A DNA stretch of 64,000 nt from positions 496,001 through 560,000 of the forward strand of contig MU270035.1 of NCBI GenBank assembly GCA_021432635.1, read 5' to 3'. Below, piece after piece: positions 42,801-54,544 of this stretch; the first letter of the stretch is position 1; each line of letters starts with the position of its first letter. A program made the translations under genes and the position numbers. The notes beneath the pieces are model-generated. The model did not search any database. It was not told the origin of the DNA and was given only the letters and a program-made list of their open reading frames with translations. Source of the DNA: Thozetella sp. PMI_491. Lineage: Eukaryota > Ascomycota > Sordariomycetes > Chaetosphaeriales > Chaetosphaeriaceae.

Positions 42801-45800
42801 TTGCAAACAACCGGCTGAAGCGCCTGCCTCCTTACTTCGGGCAGTATCGGTCGTTGCGCACAATCAACATCTCCTCCAACTTCCTTGAAAAGTTCCCTTC
42901 CTTCCTCTGCGAGCTAGAGAGCCTCGTCGACCTCGACTTGAGCTTCAACCTGATCGGTGGTTTCCCCGATAACATTGGCAACCTGCGCAATCTGGAGAAA
43001 TTCGTTGTGACGAACAATCGACTCTCCGGGAACGTTCCGCCATCGTTTCGCAACCTATCGAGTTTGCGCGAGCTCGACATCAAGTTCAACGCCATCTCAT
43101 CCATCGATATCATTGCCGAACTTCCAAAGCTAGAGATTCTGGCCGCTGACCACAATGCCATCTCTCAGTTTAAGGGCACCTTTGAGAGGATTCGGAGCTT
43201 GAAGCTCAACGCTAACCCTATCACCAAGTTCGAGATCGACTCGCCGGTCCCAACGCTCAAGATGCTAAATCTGTCTAGCGCCCAGCTGGCGAGCATCGAT
43301 GAGTCGTTTAACAACATGACGAATCTGGAGAGGTTGGTTCTTGACAAGAACTACTTTGTGTCGCTGCCGATCCAAATCGGAAACCTCAAGAGGCTCGAAC
43401 ACTTTAGCATCGCCAACAATGCCGTCGGAGAGCTTCCGGCCGAGATTGGATGTTTGACCGAGCTCAAGGTGCTGAATGTCCGCAACAACAATATCAGGAA
43501 ACTGCCCATGGAAATCTGGTGGGCGAACAAGCTCGAGACGTTGAACGCGTCTTCCAACGTTCTAGACAATTTCCCCAAGCCCGCGTCGCGTCCTCCCCAG
43601 CCGCCAGGCGAATCAGCATCGACCCCTGGCTCTGTCAACGGCAAGAATGGCACACCCGGAGTGTTGTCCCAAACACCAAGTGTGGAAGAGCTCAGCACAG
43701 ACCCGTCTCGGCGGCCAAGCCAGTCCTCTAGCACGCTGCTGAGCGTCGGGCCCTCGCCAGTGCCTGGCGGGCCCGATAGGAAGAGCTCTCTTGTGTCCGT
43801 CTATGGCAAGGGCGGTCGTAAGACTTCGGTCATCTCGAGAAGCACAACCAACAGCACCCCCGGGACCATGACACCCACGATCGCCTCTAGGAAAGACTCT
43901 GGTCTCTCGCAACGACTTACTAACACATTCGCGGGCTCGCTGCGGAACCTCTACCTTGCGGATAACCAGCTCGACGACGACGTTTTCGATCAGATCACTC
44001 TTCTCGCCGAACTCCGAGTTCTCAACCTTTCGTACAACGAGCTAGGAGACATGCCGCAACGCTCCATCAAGAGCTGGCCGCAGCTCGTGGAACTGTACCT
44101 GTCTGGTAACGATCTCACGACAGTTCCCGCCGACGATCTTGGAGACTACAGCCTGCTCCAGGTTCTGCATATCAATGGCAACAAGTTCACCAACCTCCCG
44201 GCCGACATTTCCAGGGCCAAGAAGCTTGCCGTCCTTGATTGCGGAAGCAACTCGCTCAAGTACAACATCTCGAATGTCCCATACGATTGGAATTGGAACT
44301 TGAATCCCAACCTTCGGTTCCTCAATCTTTCGGGCAATCGAAGGCTCGAAATCAAGCAAACATATAGTGGAGCAGGCGCGCACAATCGCGAGCAGTACAC
44401 TGACTTCAACCGCCTCCTCAACCTGCGCGTGCTAGGTCTGATGGACGTCACCCTCACCACCCAGCCTAGCATCCCGGACCAGAGCGAGGACCGCCGTGTG
44501 AGGACATCCGGCTCCATGGCGGGACATTTGCCATATGGTATGGCCGATACGCTGGGCAAGAACGAGCATCTCTCGACCATCGATCTAGTAGTGCCCGGCT
44601 TCAACTCGTCCAACACGGAGACCCTCCTCGGCTTGTTTGATGGTCAAGCACTCAGCAGCGGTGGCTCTAAGATCGCCAAGTACCTCCACGAGAACTTTGG
44701 CCATATTTTCACTATGGAGCTCAAAGCCCTCAAGACACGCCTGAACGAAACGCCCGAGGATGCTCTCAGACGGGCATTCCTCTCCCTGAACAAGGACCTG
44801 GTGACGATCGCTATCCAGCACACTGAGGAAAGATCTACGAGCACACATAGAGGATCTGGTGCCCCCCTGGTCCTTAGTAAAGAAGATCTGAACTCAGGCG
44901 GAGTCGCGACTGTGGTATACCTCCAAAACCTGGAACTGTACGTTGCCAACGTTGGCGACGCCCAGGCGATGCTCATCCAATCGGACGGTAGCCACAAGAT
45001 GCTCACTAAGAAGCACGATCCCGCCGAGCCCGGCGAGCGGGCGCGCATCCGAGACGCCGGGGGCTGGGTTTCGCGAAATGGGAGACTGAATGATCTCCTC
45101 GAAGTCTCGCGCGCCTTTGGGTACGTGGACCTGATGCCTGCTGTTCAAGCAGCGCCGAACGTTGCCCGCGTGACGGTGCGAGAACAGGACGAGACCATTC
45201 TCATCGCGACCAGAGAGCTCTGGGAGTATGTTACCCCCGGCCTGGTTGTCGATATCGCTAGGTCGGAGCGAGGGGACTTGATGCGGGCCTCGCAGAAGCT
45301 CCGCGACTTGGCCATGGCCTATGGCGCAACCAACAAGATCATGGTCATGATGATGAGCATTGCAGATCTGAAGCGCCGGAACGAGCGATCACGGCTCAAC
45401 CGCGGCCAGAGCTTGTCTCTGCACCTCGCACAGTCTAATGACGACAACATCTTCCCAACTTCGACAAGACGCGGGCGGAAGGCTAAGGGTGGGGACGCCC
45501 TAAGCTCAACTCTCCGGCGTCTCGAGGCTGAGGTCCCTGCCCCGACTGGCCTTATCGCGATTGTCTTCACTGACATCAAAAACTCGACCAATCTGTGGGA
45601 GACATATCCTCAGGCGATGCGATCTGCCATCAAGGCCCACAACGATGTAATGCGGCGACAACTAAGGCGCATCGGCGGCTTCGAAGTGAAGACTGAAGGA
45701 GATGCGTTTATGGTCTCCTTCCCCACCGCCACCTCTGCGCTCTTGTGGTGCTTCGCAGTCCAGCTGCTCCTTCTCGAGGTGGACTGGCCGTCCGAGATGC

Positions 45801-46742
45801 TGAACTCGGTTCACTGCCAGTCCATTTTCGATAGAGAGACCAAGCTCATCTTCAAAGGCTTATCGGTGAGGATGGGTATCCACTGGGGCGAGCCACTCGC
45901 AGAGCCGGACCCAGTTACCCGTCGCATGGACTACTACGGCCCCATGGTCAACAAAGCGAGCCGTATCTCGGCGGTTGCCGACGGCGGCCAGATCGCCGTG
46001 TCTTCCGACTTCATTTCAGAGATCCAGCGCTGCCTCGAGACGTATCAAGAGTCCCCCAGCTCAACGGAAGAAGCCTTTGAGGACGACACGTTCGCCACTG
46101 CGATCCGCACCGAGCTCCGCTCTCTCAGTAGCCAGGGCTTCGAGGTGAAAGAGATGGGAGAGAAGAAGCTCAAGGGCCTCGAAAACCCCGAGTTCGTGTA
46201 CTCGCTCTACCCACACCAACTGGACGGCCGAATCGAGCAGCACAGCGCACACGAGCGTGCTCAAGCTAACGGCCTTGAGGTGGTCGAAAAGCCGGCTATG
46301 GTGAGTCCAGGCGGACCGCTTTCCTTCGACCCAGACATTATCTGGGCACTCTGGAGAGTCAGCCTTCGTCTCGAGATGTTGTGCAGCGCGCTCGAAGGGC
46401 CCGGTGGCCGCGGATTGCAGCCACCTGAGACGGAACTTCTAGAACGCATGAAGCAACGAGGAGGCGAGGTAACGGAGAACTTCTTGGTGAACTTCATGGA
46501 GCACCAAGTGAGCCGGATCGAGGTAAGCATGGCCCCTTTCCCAAACAGCCCATTTGCACGGTTCGCAGCTAACCGATACGCAGACCTGCGTCTCTACACT
46601 CTCTCTTCGTCACTTGGTCATGGGCGGCGGGCCCATCACCCAGCTCGACGACCTCCGTGCACCTATGTCGGACGTGCTGCAAGACGTAGCGGCACAGCTT
46701 GCTGAGCTTCAAAAGTACAAGGCCAAATTCGGAGAGCTATAG
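39843..46742 (+). CDS. Adenylate cyclase (fungal LRR type)
   Basis: Four exons (39843-40069, 40248-41007, 41177-46522, 46584-46742) encode 2163 residues, the size typical of fungal adenylate cyclases (Neurospora cr-1, yeast CYR1). Order: Ser-rich N-terminus (1-640), Ras-association domain (about 649-735, TPYCIRVFRSDGTFATLQM), leucine-rich repeats (about 770-1400, interrupted by a Ser/Pro/Gly insert at about 1130-1245), a PP2C-like domain (about 1445-1730) and a class III cyclase domain starting near 1784 (GLIAIVFTDIKNSTNLWE, GGFEVKTEGDAFMV, MDYYGPMVNKASRI). The C-terminal end (ETCVSTLSLRHLVMGGG) corresponds to the CAP-binding tail. It makes cAMP from ATP under Ras control. The ATG at 39843 is preceded by an in-frame non-ATG stretch only. 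Confidence 0.96.
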
Positions 46743-48225
46743 GCCATGCAAAATGAGAGCGATACTGAGCAGGAGCAATTGTTCCGGCACCGTCACTTTG
46801 GCCAACCTTCGACGTAACGCATATATACTGAACCCATCGCCGTACCTTACTCTTGTGCATTATTATCTAGTCTCCCACGATGGCAAAACAATATCCTGGA
46901 TTCGCCCCCACACATCTGTACTCATCCTGGCTTGGCTGCTTGAACGGGCTTTTCCTTCATGACCAGCCCCAGGAGCAGGATACACACTCCCTGAGGGCTG
47001 CTGTCCTTACTTACCCGCATAATACCTAGCTTTGGCCTGTCCTATCATAGGCGCTCATGAGACGATGCTTTCCACGCAGGGTCGCTGGCGGACTCCCGGA
47101 AATATACACCACACCTGGGGACCGTTGCAACTTGCGTTTCCCAGAAGCGGAGACATAGACAACACACGATATTGGATTTTCTTTCTGGAGGGGGCAAGGC
47201 CTCGGTGGCGCTGATGGAAGGAGTAGGAAAAACACAGTAGGCTGGAAGAAGCAATGGGTGGATGAATGTTTGAAGAGCTTGTTTTTTTGGGCTGTGGAGC
47301 AGGGGTATGATGTTTTGTCTCATCGCACCAAGTCCGCTTTCACGACGAGAAATGAGGGATGGGTAGGTTGGCTTGGCAGCCAGCACCCGGCGGCTTCCTT
47401 TCTGATGGCTTTGCGAGCTTTTGATGGTTTACAACGGAATATGGCTGGCCGGCCGGTGGGTGTATTCATGTTACGAATTGGGAAAGGAAACGGACGGTGA
47501 GCCTCAGTGCTCTTGTTGCTGTTACGGTCCAACAATATTGTTATTATTAGTTGATGAAACGATTTGCTTATTACCACCAATTCTGGAGTGTTTTCTTGAT
47601 GGTCTTATACCATCATCTAGTGGCGTCGTGCTGTTGTGTCCCTGGCCATCGATGTTTACAATACCCCTGAAAATGACCACCGCGTACTTGCCCTCACTTG
47701 CAGAGTAAGTATCACGAGATTGACTTGGCACTTATTAGTTACGATTAACTACGGTCATTTATTAGCTTCCGGATGCCGCCTGTTTTATGAAGGCCGGCGA
47801 GTAGTGCGGTAAAGAGTGTTAGATTTACTCTATTGACACACGGTCTTCGAATGAACTGGGGTTGGAGCTCGTATCGACCACTCTAGCTCCGCACCAGACT
47901 CTCTTGGACTAAATATTATTTTCTTTCATCGTTATCAACAAGAGCAACGCCCATTCAAGAAGCGATTGCTCTCGACGGATCTTCCAGGGGCGCGGAAGCC
48001 AGCTTGTGGGTGGCCGCAGGGTAGCATGACATGCAGACATTTAGCGAAAACAAGGGTTAGGGTTTGTCCCCAGACAGACACGGAACAAGCCGACCTCTGC
48101 TGCGCAACCTGGAAGGGACAACTGGAGCTTTTGGAGCGAGATCCAAACGTGCCCTCTCCGCAACACATCGCTTGCGCACCACGTCCAACTTACGCCCGCT
48201 CCGCGCGCGCTTGGCTCCGACAAAG
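46743..48225. other. Intergenic region, adenylate cyclase / YOS1
   Basis: About 1.5 kb. Short frames only. An AT-richer section (47520-47940) and a telobox-like motif at 48053-48065 near YOS1 are the only notable features. Confidence 0.45.
48053..48065 (+). promoter_or_regulatory. Telobox-like motif AGGGTTAGGGTTT
   Basis: AGGGTTAGGGTTT (reverse AAACCCTAACCCT) lies about 160 nt upstream of the YOS1 start. Such teloboxes occur in promoters of growth-related genes in plants and fungi. It is too short to be a telomere relic. Function is inferred. Confidence 0.35.
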
Positions 48226-48730
48226 ATGTATCTCTTCGGGAATCTGATCTATAGTATGCAACGCCTCTGGTCTCATGCAGCTCGCGCCGCAACCGTGAGC
48301 CGTACAAGCCCAACCTCGCTAACCTACAACTTCCAGTTTCCGTCCTCCTCATCAATGCCATCGCCATCCTGTCCGAGGACCGCTTCCTCGCGCGAAGTGC
48401 GTGCCTCTCCCCCCCTTCCACACTTGCCCCGAGGTTACGTCTGGCACCGAGACTGACAATCACTGGCGGCAGTTAATCTCTCCCCTTCGTCCTATGACCC
48501 CGCGTTCGGCCAGGGCGCCGATGCCAGCGCCAAAGCTAAGATCATCAACCTAATTGCCAGCGTGAGGACGCTGATGAGGAGTACGAGCCCCTCCCCAATC
48601 CTCCCTCTTCGCTGGGCATGCACTTTGGTCCCTCGAAGTCCGCCGAGCTAACCTTGGTTCCCACCACACTTTAGTACCCTTGATCGTCATCAACACCCTC
48701 ATCATAGTCTATGAGCTCGTCCTCGGCTGA
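48226..48730 (+). CDS. YOS1: Yos1-like ER-Golgi transport protein (83 aa)
   Basis: Four small exons (48226-48253, 48337-48396, 48473-48580, 48675-48730) encode 83 residues. The spliced protein starts MYLFGNLIYSISVLLINAIA, continues ILSEDRFLARINLSPSSYDPAFG and ends with LIASVRTLMRIPLIVIN and TLIIVYELVLG. This is the Yos1/IER3IP1 family: two membrane segments with the conserved LSEDRFL motif between them. Family knowledge: Yos1 joins the Yip1-Yif1 complex and is needed for ER-to-Golgi transport. All three introns are phase 1 and each splits an isoleucine codon after its first A. No exon is long enough to be found as an open frame on its own. Confidence 0.93.
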
Positions 48731-49650
48731 GCGTCTGTTCCTCGGAGTGCATGGAAGTGGCGCGCATTTCAGCGTTTGGACAGCGTGGAGAGATCTCACG
48801 CAGAAAATGGCAGTGTATATTACGAGCACATCTACCATGCAACCGGCTTGACAACATCCAGGGGCGGCAGCTGGGGTCCAGCTAGTGCATACGGGGAATC
48901 CCAGTCATGTCCGCCTGGGAGCAGTACCAGGAGAAGCATTCTGCACTGCGAGACGTGGTGTTCCACGACTCTGAGGCGGCTCAGCTGCTTTACAATCTAG
49001 TGGCGATCAAATCCATATCCCAGGCGTCGCCCTGTAGCTAGCTGCCTTGAATTCACGGTCAACACCACTTGCTCGTGCGAATATACGCTGGACGTTTGGT
49101 ATGAATGCTATGGCAAAAGGGACATGAATATGATACAAGTGATGATGTGCGCACCTTCCGAGAACAGACATTCAAAGAACAAGTGAGAGACGCCGATTGG
49201 AAATGCCGACACTTAGGTCCACCCAAGGCAAACGATATTAAGCCGTAGTCATCCAAGGCGGACACGCACGGTAGACCTCTCCGCACCGGCTTCCCCGGCC
49301 ATGATGCATATGATGCTGTGCGCCAAGATGCCCTCGGGAAGTGATTCCATTGCGACGGTTTCAACTCGTACATAGCGGCGATGAGCCACGCTCCACCACC
49401 TTTCCCCCTCCTCCTTCCCCTCCATCAACACCATCTTTTCGGTTATCTCTCCATGCTGGGCCAATCTCTCCCCAAGTAACGTCTCTCCTTTGATGCATAG
49501 GCGGCGTTCTCGCTTTTGTTTCGAAATATAGTCCCTAGAACCCCAAGCTGCAGAAACACCCTAGCCGCTCCTTTCCCCTTCACGGCCAAAAAATCGCAAG
49601 TGGTATACGCAAACGAGTCGAAGATCCTAGGCCCCCTTAACCATGTCTCT
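48731..49650. other. Convergent intergenic region, YOS1 / creB
   Basis: This is 920 nt between two stop codons. I see only short frames on both strands with no domain, and no RNA gene. Confidence 0.45.
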
Positions 49651-52190
49651 TTAGGACAAGGCCTTCTCACTCTTCTTCCTGCCTAGCCCGAAGCTGAAGC
49701 GCTCCTTTAGCGGCTTGTCAGGCTTCTCCGCGTTGGCTGTTGCAGCCGCCGCTGACCCACTACCATTCTGATATGAGCCTTCTGCGGTGGTAGCGCTGCT
49801 GTCTCCATTCTTCTCGCCCTTGTCCTTGTCTTTGACAAGGAAGGCAAGGCTCTTCCGAGTCATCGACTTGCTGCCCCTGTTGGCGCGGTTCAAGAACCCG
49901 GCGCTCTTGGCTGGTGTCTCGCTTGTGGCAGCGCCATCGTCCTTGCGTTTCTTCTCTTCTTCTTTCGCCATCTCCCTGCTCTCCTGCAGTATCTTTTGCA
50001 GCTGCTCTTGTTCGGTCCTCTGCGCCTCGCGAACGCGCGCTTGTCGGTCGAGACGCTCTTTCTCTGCCTGCTTAGCTTGTTCCTTTTCCGCCACCTTCCG
50101 CGCTTTCTCGGCCGCTTTTTCAGCCGCCTTCTGCTCCTTCTTCTCCCGTGACTTGTCCTCTTTAGACTTCTGCGGTACCGGTGGCACGGTGGCAGCCTCA
50201 TCCGCCTTAGTCATGACGGCAGGCGCTGGCGGAGGTGCGGCGACCAGAGGGTGCGCAGCAGCTGGTGGGGCGTCAGGGGTTCCGGTCTCGACGGGGGCCG
50301 TTTGGGCGTGACTGAGAGTCACCAGCGCCTCCTGGTCATCTGCCGTGGGAGATACGGGTTGGGTGGTGTGAAGCTTCGACAACGGAGCAGAACCTACGCC
50401 GTTGCTCTCAAGTGCTAGATCAGCTGTCTGGCTCGCCAGTCTAACTTCTTCCAAGCCCTCGGCGTCTTGCTCTTCCCGCATCTTCTCAAAGGTGGTCTCC
50501 TGGTAGAAGAGTACATAGGCACAGGCCATCCCCGGCCGGTCGCCGAAGAAGTTGCGAACAAAGTGCTTGTCGACCGGCTCGACCATCTCATCATCGAACA
50601 GCACCCAGCCCCTATCCTTCGTCTTGATCACCGAGACGTAGTGCCCGTGGTAGGCATTGCCCCCGATGTGCACTACCACGGCGTAGAGTTCGTAGAGGCG
50701 GTCTGGGTCTTCGGCGTCGTCGGAAGTGTTGAACATGCGCAGATAGTAGGGGTATACGACGCGGTGGAAGAGCTTCTGCAGTCGACTATAGTCCTCGGTA
50801 TACTTGAACCTCTTCAGGTGTAGCGCGAGAACCTTGGGCAGCTTCTTGATCTTCATACGCTTCTCTGCCTCCTGGAGGCCGCCACAGTGGTCGCAGTGGA
50901 ATTTGTTGCGTTCACAAAGCATCTCCTCGGCCGAGAACTTTTGCAAGCAGGAGGTGACAGATGAGTGCTCTTCGAGATCGATCGACAGGTCGAGGAATGT
51001 CTCTTCTCTCTGTGAGGCCGTCTCGCATGTCAGGCACCTAGTTTCAGACGTCAACACACCCTCGAAGATGTCGTGAACCCAGCCGGTCCCCGGAGACCTG
51101 GCCGCACCCGCTTGACCTTTCATCAAGGCAGCGGAAGCCCCCAGCGCATTCTGCACAGACTGGGCTAGGGCGTCCTTGCTCCTGGCTTCCTCTCTCTCCA
51201 GCATGCGCCTCGCGTTCGCCTCGACGGTAGAAATGACGTCGTTCAGAACCAAGCCGTAGAACTCGTGAGCGTCCTGGTGCATTGAGTTTCGGAACATCTC
51301 ATTGTCGCGCTTGAAGATGTCCAAAAATCGTTGGGGACTCAGAACACCAGTCCGGGTGTTGCTCTCGATCAGGGCTGTGAAAATGTCCTTTAGAGCTGTG
51401 AAGGTGCTTTCCTCCATGCCGTAGGTTGTTTGACTCTCCTGCGCCAGCTCCAATACCGGTCCCTTGATCATTGCCTGCTTCTTCTTGTATTCAGGCGAAT
51501 CTGGCTTGTCTTCGGGCCGCACTGGCTGAGTACCGGGAGGTACCTGGCCAGAGTTGATGGCCTGTCTCTGCTTCATGGCCTGAGATGCCGTGAGAGCTTT
51601 CTGGTTCTTCGCCGGAGCATTTGCAGTACCGTTGGCCTGCATCGGAGGCCTGATCGTAACGTTGACTCGGGCTGGTTTTCCGTTCGGGGTATCGGACGGG
51701 CTGAACGGGGGGTATTTGACTACATTATCGCGAAATGACTCCGAGTAGTATAATGCCTGGACAATAGAGTTGCAGTAGCTGCGTCTCGGTAAGCCATGGT
51801 TCGTGTTAGTCTACAGATTGATCCGGCACTTACCATGTATTTCCAAACTGAGTGGTAGACATTAGCTATGACAGTCCTGAAGATGGTAGAGAAGGCTGGA
51901 CGGGGAGGGCCATACGTTTTCCAATCCGAAGAACTTGTCCGTTCCATCGTCTCGAATGGCCCCGGCGTTTTGGAGCATCTTTTCTAGAGGCGTCAGCTCG
52001 GGCGCTGGTTCCTCCTTCTTGTTCTTAGGCGAGGCATTGTTGGTCGCGTTCGAGTTGTTCTGTTGGTCGCGCCTCGTATTAGCAAGGGGGGAAAGGCTGG
52101 AGTACATGGAGATGGAGGGAAATAGCCCCTTATGTAGGGAGTCATGCTTACCGTGCCTGCGCCCTTCAGTTTGTTGAAGAACCCCGCCAT
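49651..52190 (-). CDS. creB: Ubiquitin-specific protease CreB (carbon catabolite repression)
   Basis: Four exons on the minus strand: 52152-52190, 51916-52059, 51834-51847 (14 nt) and 49651-51778, giving 774 residues (Aspergillus CreB is of similar size). The Cys box [20 protein letters not shown] starts at residue 63; catalytic Cys66 is split TG/C by intron 3. A zinc-type set ([15 protein letters not shown]) and the His box [13 protein letters not shown] (about 435-450) with [10 protein letters not shown] follow. A Lys/Glu-rich coiled coil (about 599-680) and a basic Ser-rich tail end the protein. Family knowledge: CreB works with the WD40 protein CreC and counteracts ubiquitination in carbon catabolite repression. 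[12 protein letters not shown] is the expected start. Confidence 0.94.
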
Positions 52191-53942
52191 ATTGAGGCAG
52201 GTAATCGAAGGCTCGGAGGTAGTGGCGATCGTTGGCCAGTCAGGGCGCGGTTAGTCGTATGAACAGCTGCGCGCCGCAAGCTTCAGGGTTCGGTATCTGG
52301 TCCGACGCGCGAGGCGCTAGCATTCGCGGAAGGGCGTGAGAGTTTTGGCAGGCAAAACGTTGCGGAGGGCGGCGGGAGCTCTGAACAAGCAACTCGTTCA
52401 ATATCGATTGCCCGAAGGAAGGGGAAGCGCGACGGTGGCGCAAGGACCGCGGATTGTCAATAGCTCATCCGGCCGGACGTCGAGCCCCTCGTTGTGCTTG
52501 CGTGACAAATGCGGTCTGCGGGAAATCGGCGGCTTGGGCTAGCTTGCGCGATAGACACAGACGAGATTCTGGGTCCAATTGACAGGAGCCAGACTTGCCA
52601 GAGTCAAGGAGCGAGGTGGCGATCAGCTCGAGCAGAAGCGGGCGGGTTGGAGGGGGTGGCGGCGCTTTCCACGGCGGAGCGACTAGCAGGAGTCGGAATG
52701 GGGTAGACAGCGGGATAGTTACGGAGAGGTGATACGTAAGTTAAAGCGAAGAGCAAAAGTCCATGCGCTTTCGAGGAGCCCGATGCACGCAGGCTGCAGG
52801 AGTTGCCGCGTGGATATTGGCCCGTACCGCAGGTTATAGATATCCGGATGGGTCAGACGGAACGGGAGGGAGGTGTGCAGTGCGTATGTGTCCCAAGGGC
52901 GAGAAGGAGGAGGAGTGGTGGTTAGTCCAGAGTTTGGGCCGATGCCTTCCTTGCTCGAGTTCGCTCGCCCAGCCTTCAGTAGGCAGGCGACCTTACCTCT
53001 TTGCACCCAAGTTTAGACCAGGGGCGTTCCCAGCAGCCAACGCCGTCGGACTGCACCTGCCTGCCCTTCCTTGTCTTGGCCACACTGGTCTGCCCGCCCG
53101 CTGCAGGTGACTCGGGCCAACTTCCGGATCTTTCAGACTCTACCCGAAGCTCCATTTCTCGACGATCCGCGCGCGCCCCTCGCTGCAAATTCTGTCTTAG
53201 CTGTCTGGCATTTGCTTGAGCTCGTTCGGCAAGCCTGTCCCGAGATGCTCCTCCATTTTCGCCAGCCTCTCCTTCCTTTCCCTTATTTTTTTGCTTCGTT
53301 TTCTCGTCTAGGGCCTCGCACTGAGAGCAAATCTTCTACTTCGTAAAAGATAGATCCCTTTGCCCGGCTCCAGTTGGTCATGCCTAGCCTTCGTTGGGTC
53401 AGGGTCGCATGCAACACCAGCCCATAGGCGAGCTCGCCTTGCCCTGCACGGTAAAAAGCGCCGTCAACACTTGCCCTCCCTCTACCAGGATGCCAATGCT
53501 CCGTACAGGACCATGTGTCTCAACGGCGATCTCGATTTACCCGCCTAGTACAGTGCATGTCGCTTGTTCTTCGAAGCAGTCGAAGCTACCACCTATTTCA
53601 TTGCATCGTATTTACCCCCCGCTCTTTCCCCCTTCTCTTCCCGGCCCCGTTCTGGTACCCCGAGAGTCCCAGGTAGTAGCTCTCTCGCTTCCGCCCCTCC
53701 CTTCCCAGGCCGTACTGCAGCCGAGCTGTTGCAACGCTCCCAGACGGCTGGGAACAGGGTGCGCACCGACGGGGAGGGGAAACTGCACGCTTGAATCGTG
53801 GTATCCATCCAGCCCACCAACCGAGCGCCTAATGGGCGACCGTCTCTGGAAGTCCCAACAACTAAATTCGCAGGCCCTAGCTTGCTCTTTCCCTTCGAGC
53901 TCCACCGGGGGTAGCTGTTGAGGACTGCTAGTGGTTCCCATT
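52191..53942. other. creB promoter and unresolved stretch beside the assembly gap
   Basis: About 1.75 kb. The first part is the creB promoter. Minus-strand frames at 53593-53942 are open into the gap in two phases, but their visible residues do not look like TPR repeats or a typical NLR C-terminus, so I cannot say whether the NLR ends here or inside the gap. No other gene is supported. Confidence 0.4.
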
Positions 53943-54544
53943 NNNNNNNNNNNNNNNNNNNNNNNNNNNNNNNNNNNNNNNNNNNNNNNNNNNNNNNNNN
54001 NNNNNNNNNNNNNNNNNNNNNNNNNNNNNNNNNNNNNNNNNNNNNNNNNNNNNNNNNNNNNNNNNNNNNNNNNNNNNNNNNNNNNNNNNNNNNNNNNNNN
54101 NNNNNNNNNNNNNNNNNNNNNNNNNNNNNNNNNNNNNNNNNNNNNNNNNNNNNNNNNNNNNNNNNNNNNNNNNNNNNNNNNNNNNNNNNNNNNNNNNNNN
54201 NNNNNNNNNNNNNNNNNNNNNNNNNNNNNNNNNNNNNNNNNNNNNNNNNNNNNNNNNNNNNNNNNNNNNNNNNNNNNNNNNNNNNNNNNNNNNNNNNNNN
54301 NNNNNNNNNNNNNNNNNNNNNNNNNNNNNNNNNNNNNNNNNNNNNNNNNNNNNNNNNNNNNNNNNNNNNNNNNNNNNNNNNNNNNNNNNNNNNNNNNNNN
54401 NNNNNNNNNNNNNNNNNNNNNNNNNNNNNNNNNNNNNNNNNNNNNNNNNNNNNNNNNNNNNNNNNNNNNNNNNNNNNNNNNNNNNNNNNNNNNNNNNNNN
54501 NNNNNNNNNNNNNNNNNNNNNNNNNNNNNNNNNNNNNNNNNNNN
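53943..54544. other. Assembly gap (602 N)
   Basis: A run of 602 undetermined bases. It begins directly inside the TPR-coding part of the NLR gene, where tandem near-identical 126-nt repeats are expected, so repeat collapse is the likely cause. The true length may differ from 602. Confidence 0.98.

Noticed and set aside
48053-48065. TTAGGG-like sequence as an interstitial telomere
   Set aside because: Only about two units long; treated as a telobox-type promoter motif instead.
14181-52190. Glucose-sensing cluster (hexokinase, adenylate cyclase, creB)
   Set aside because: The three genes are separated by up to 38 kb with many unrelated housekeeping genes between; no sign of a functional cluster.
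53593-53942. Minus-strand frames flowing out of the gap as the NLR C-terminus
   Set aside because: Neither phase resembles TPR or other NLR C-terminal sequence and the gap length is not reliable, so I did not extend the gene.
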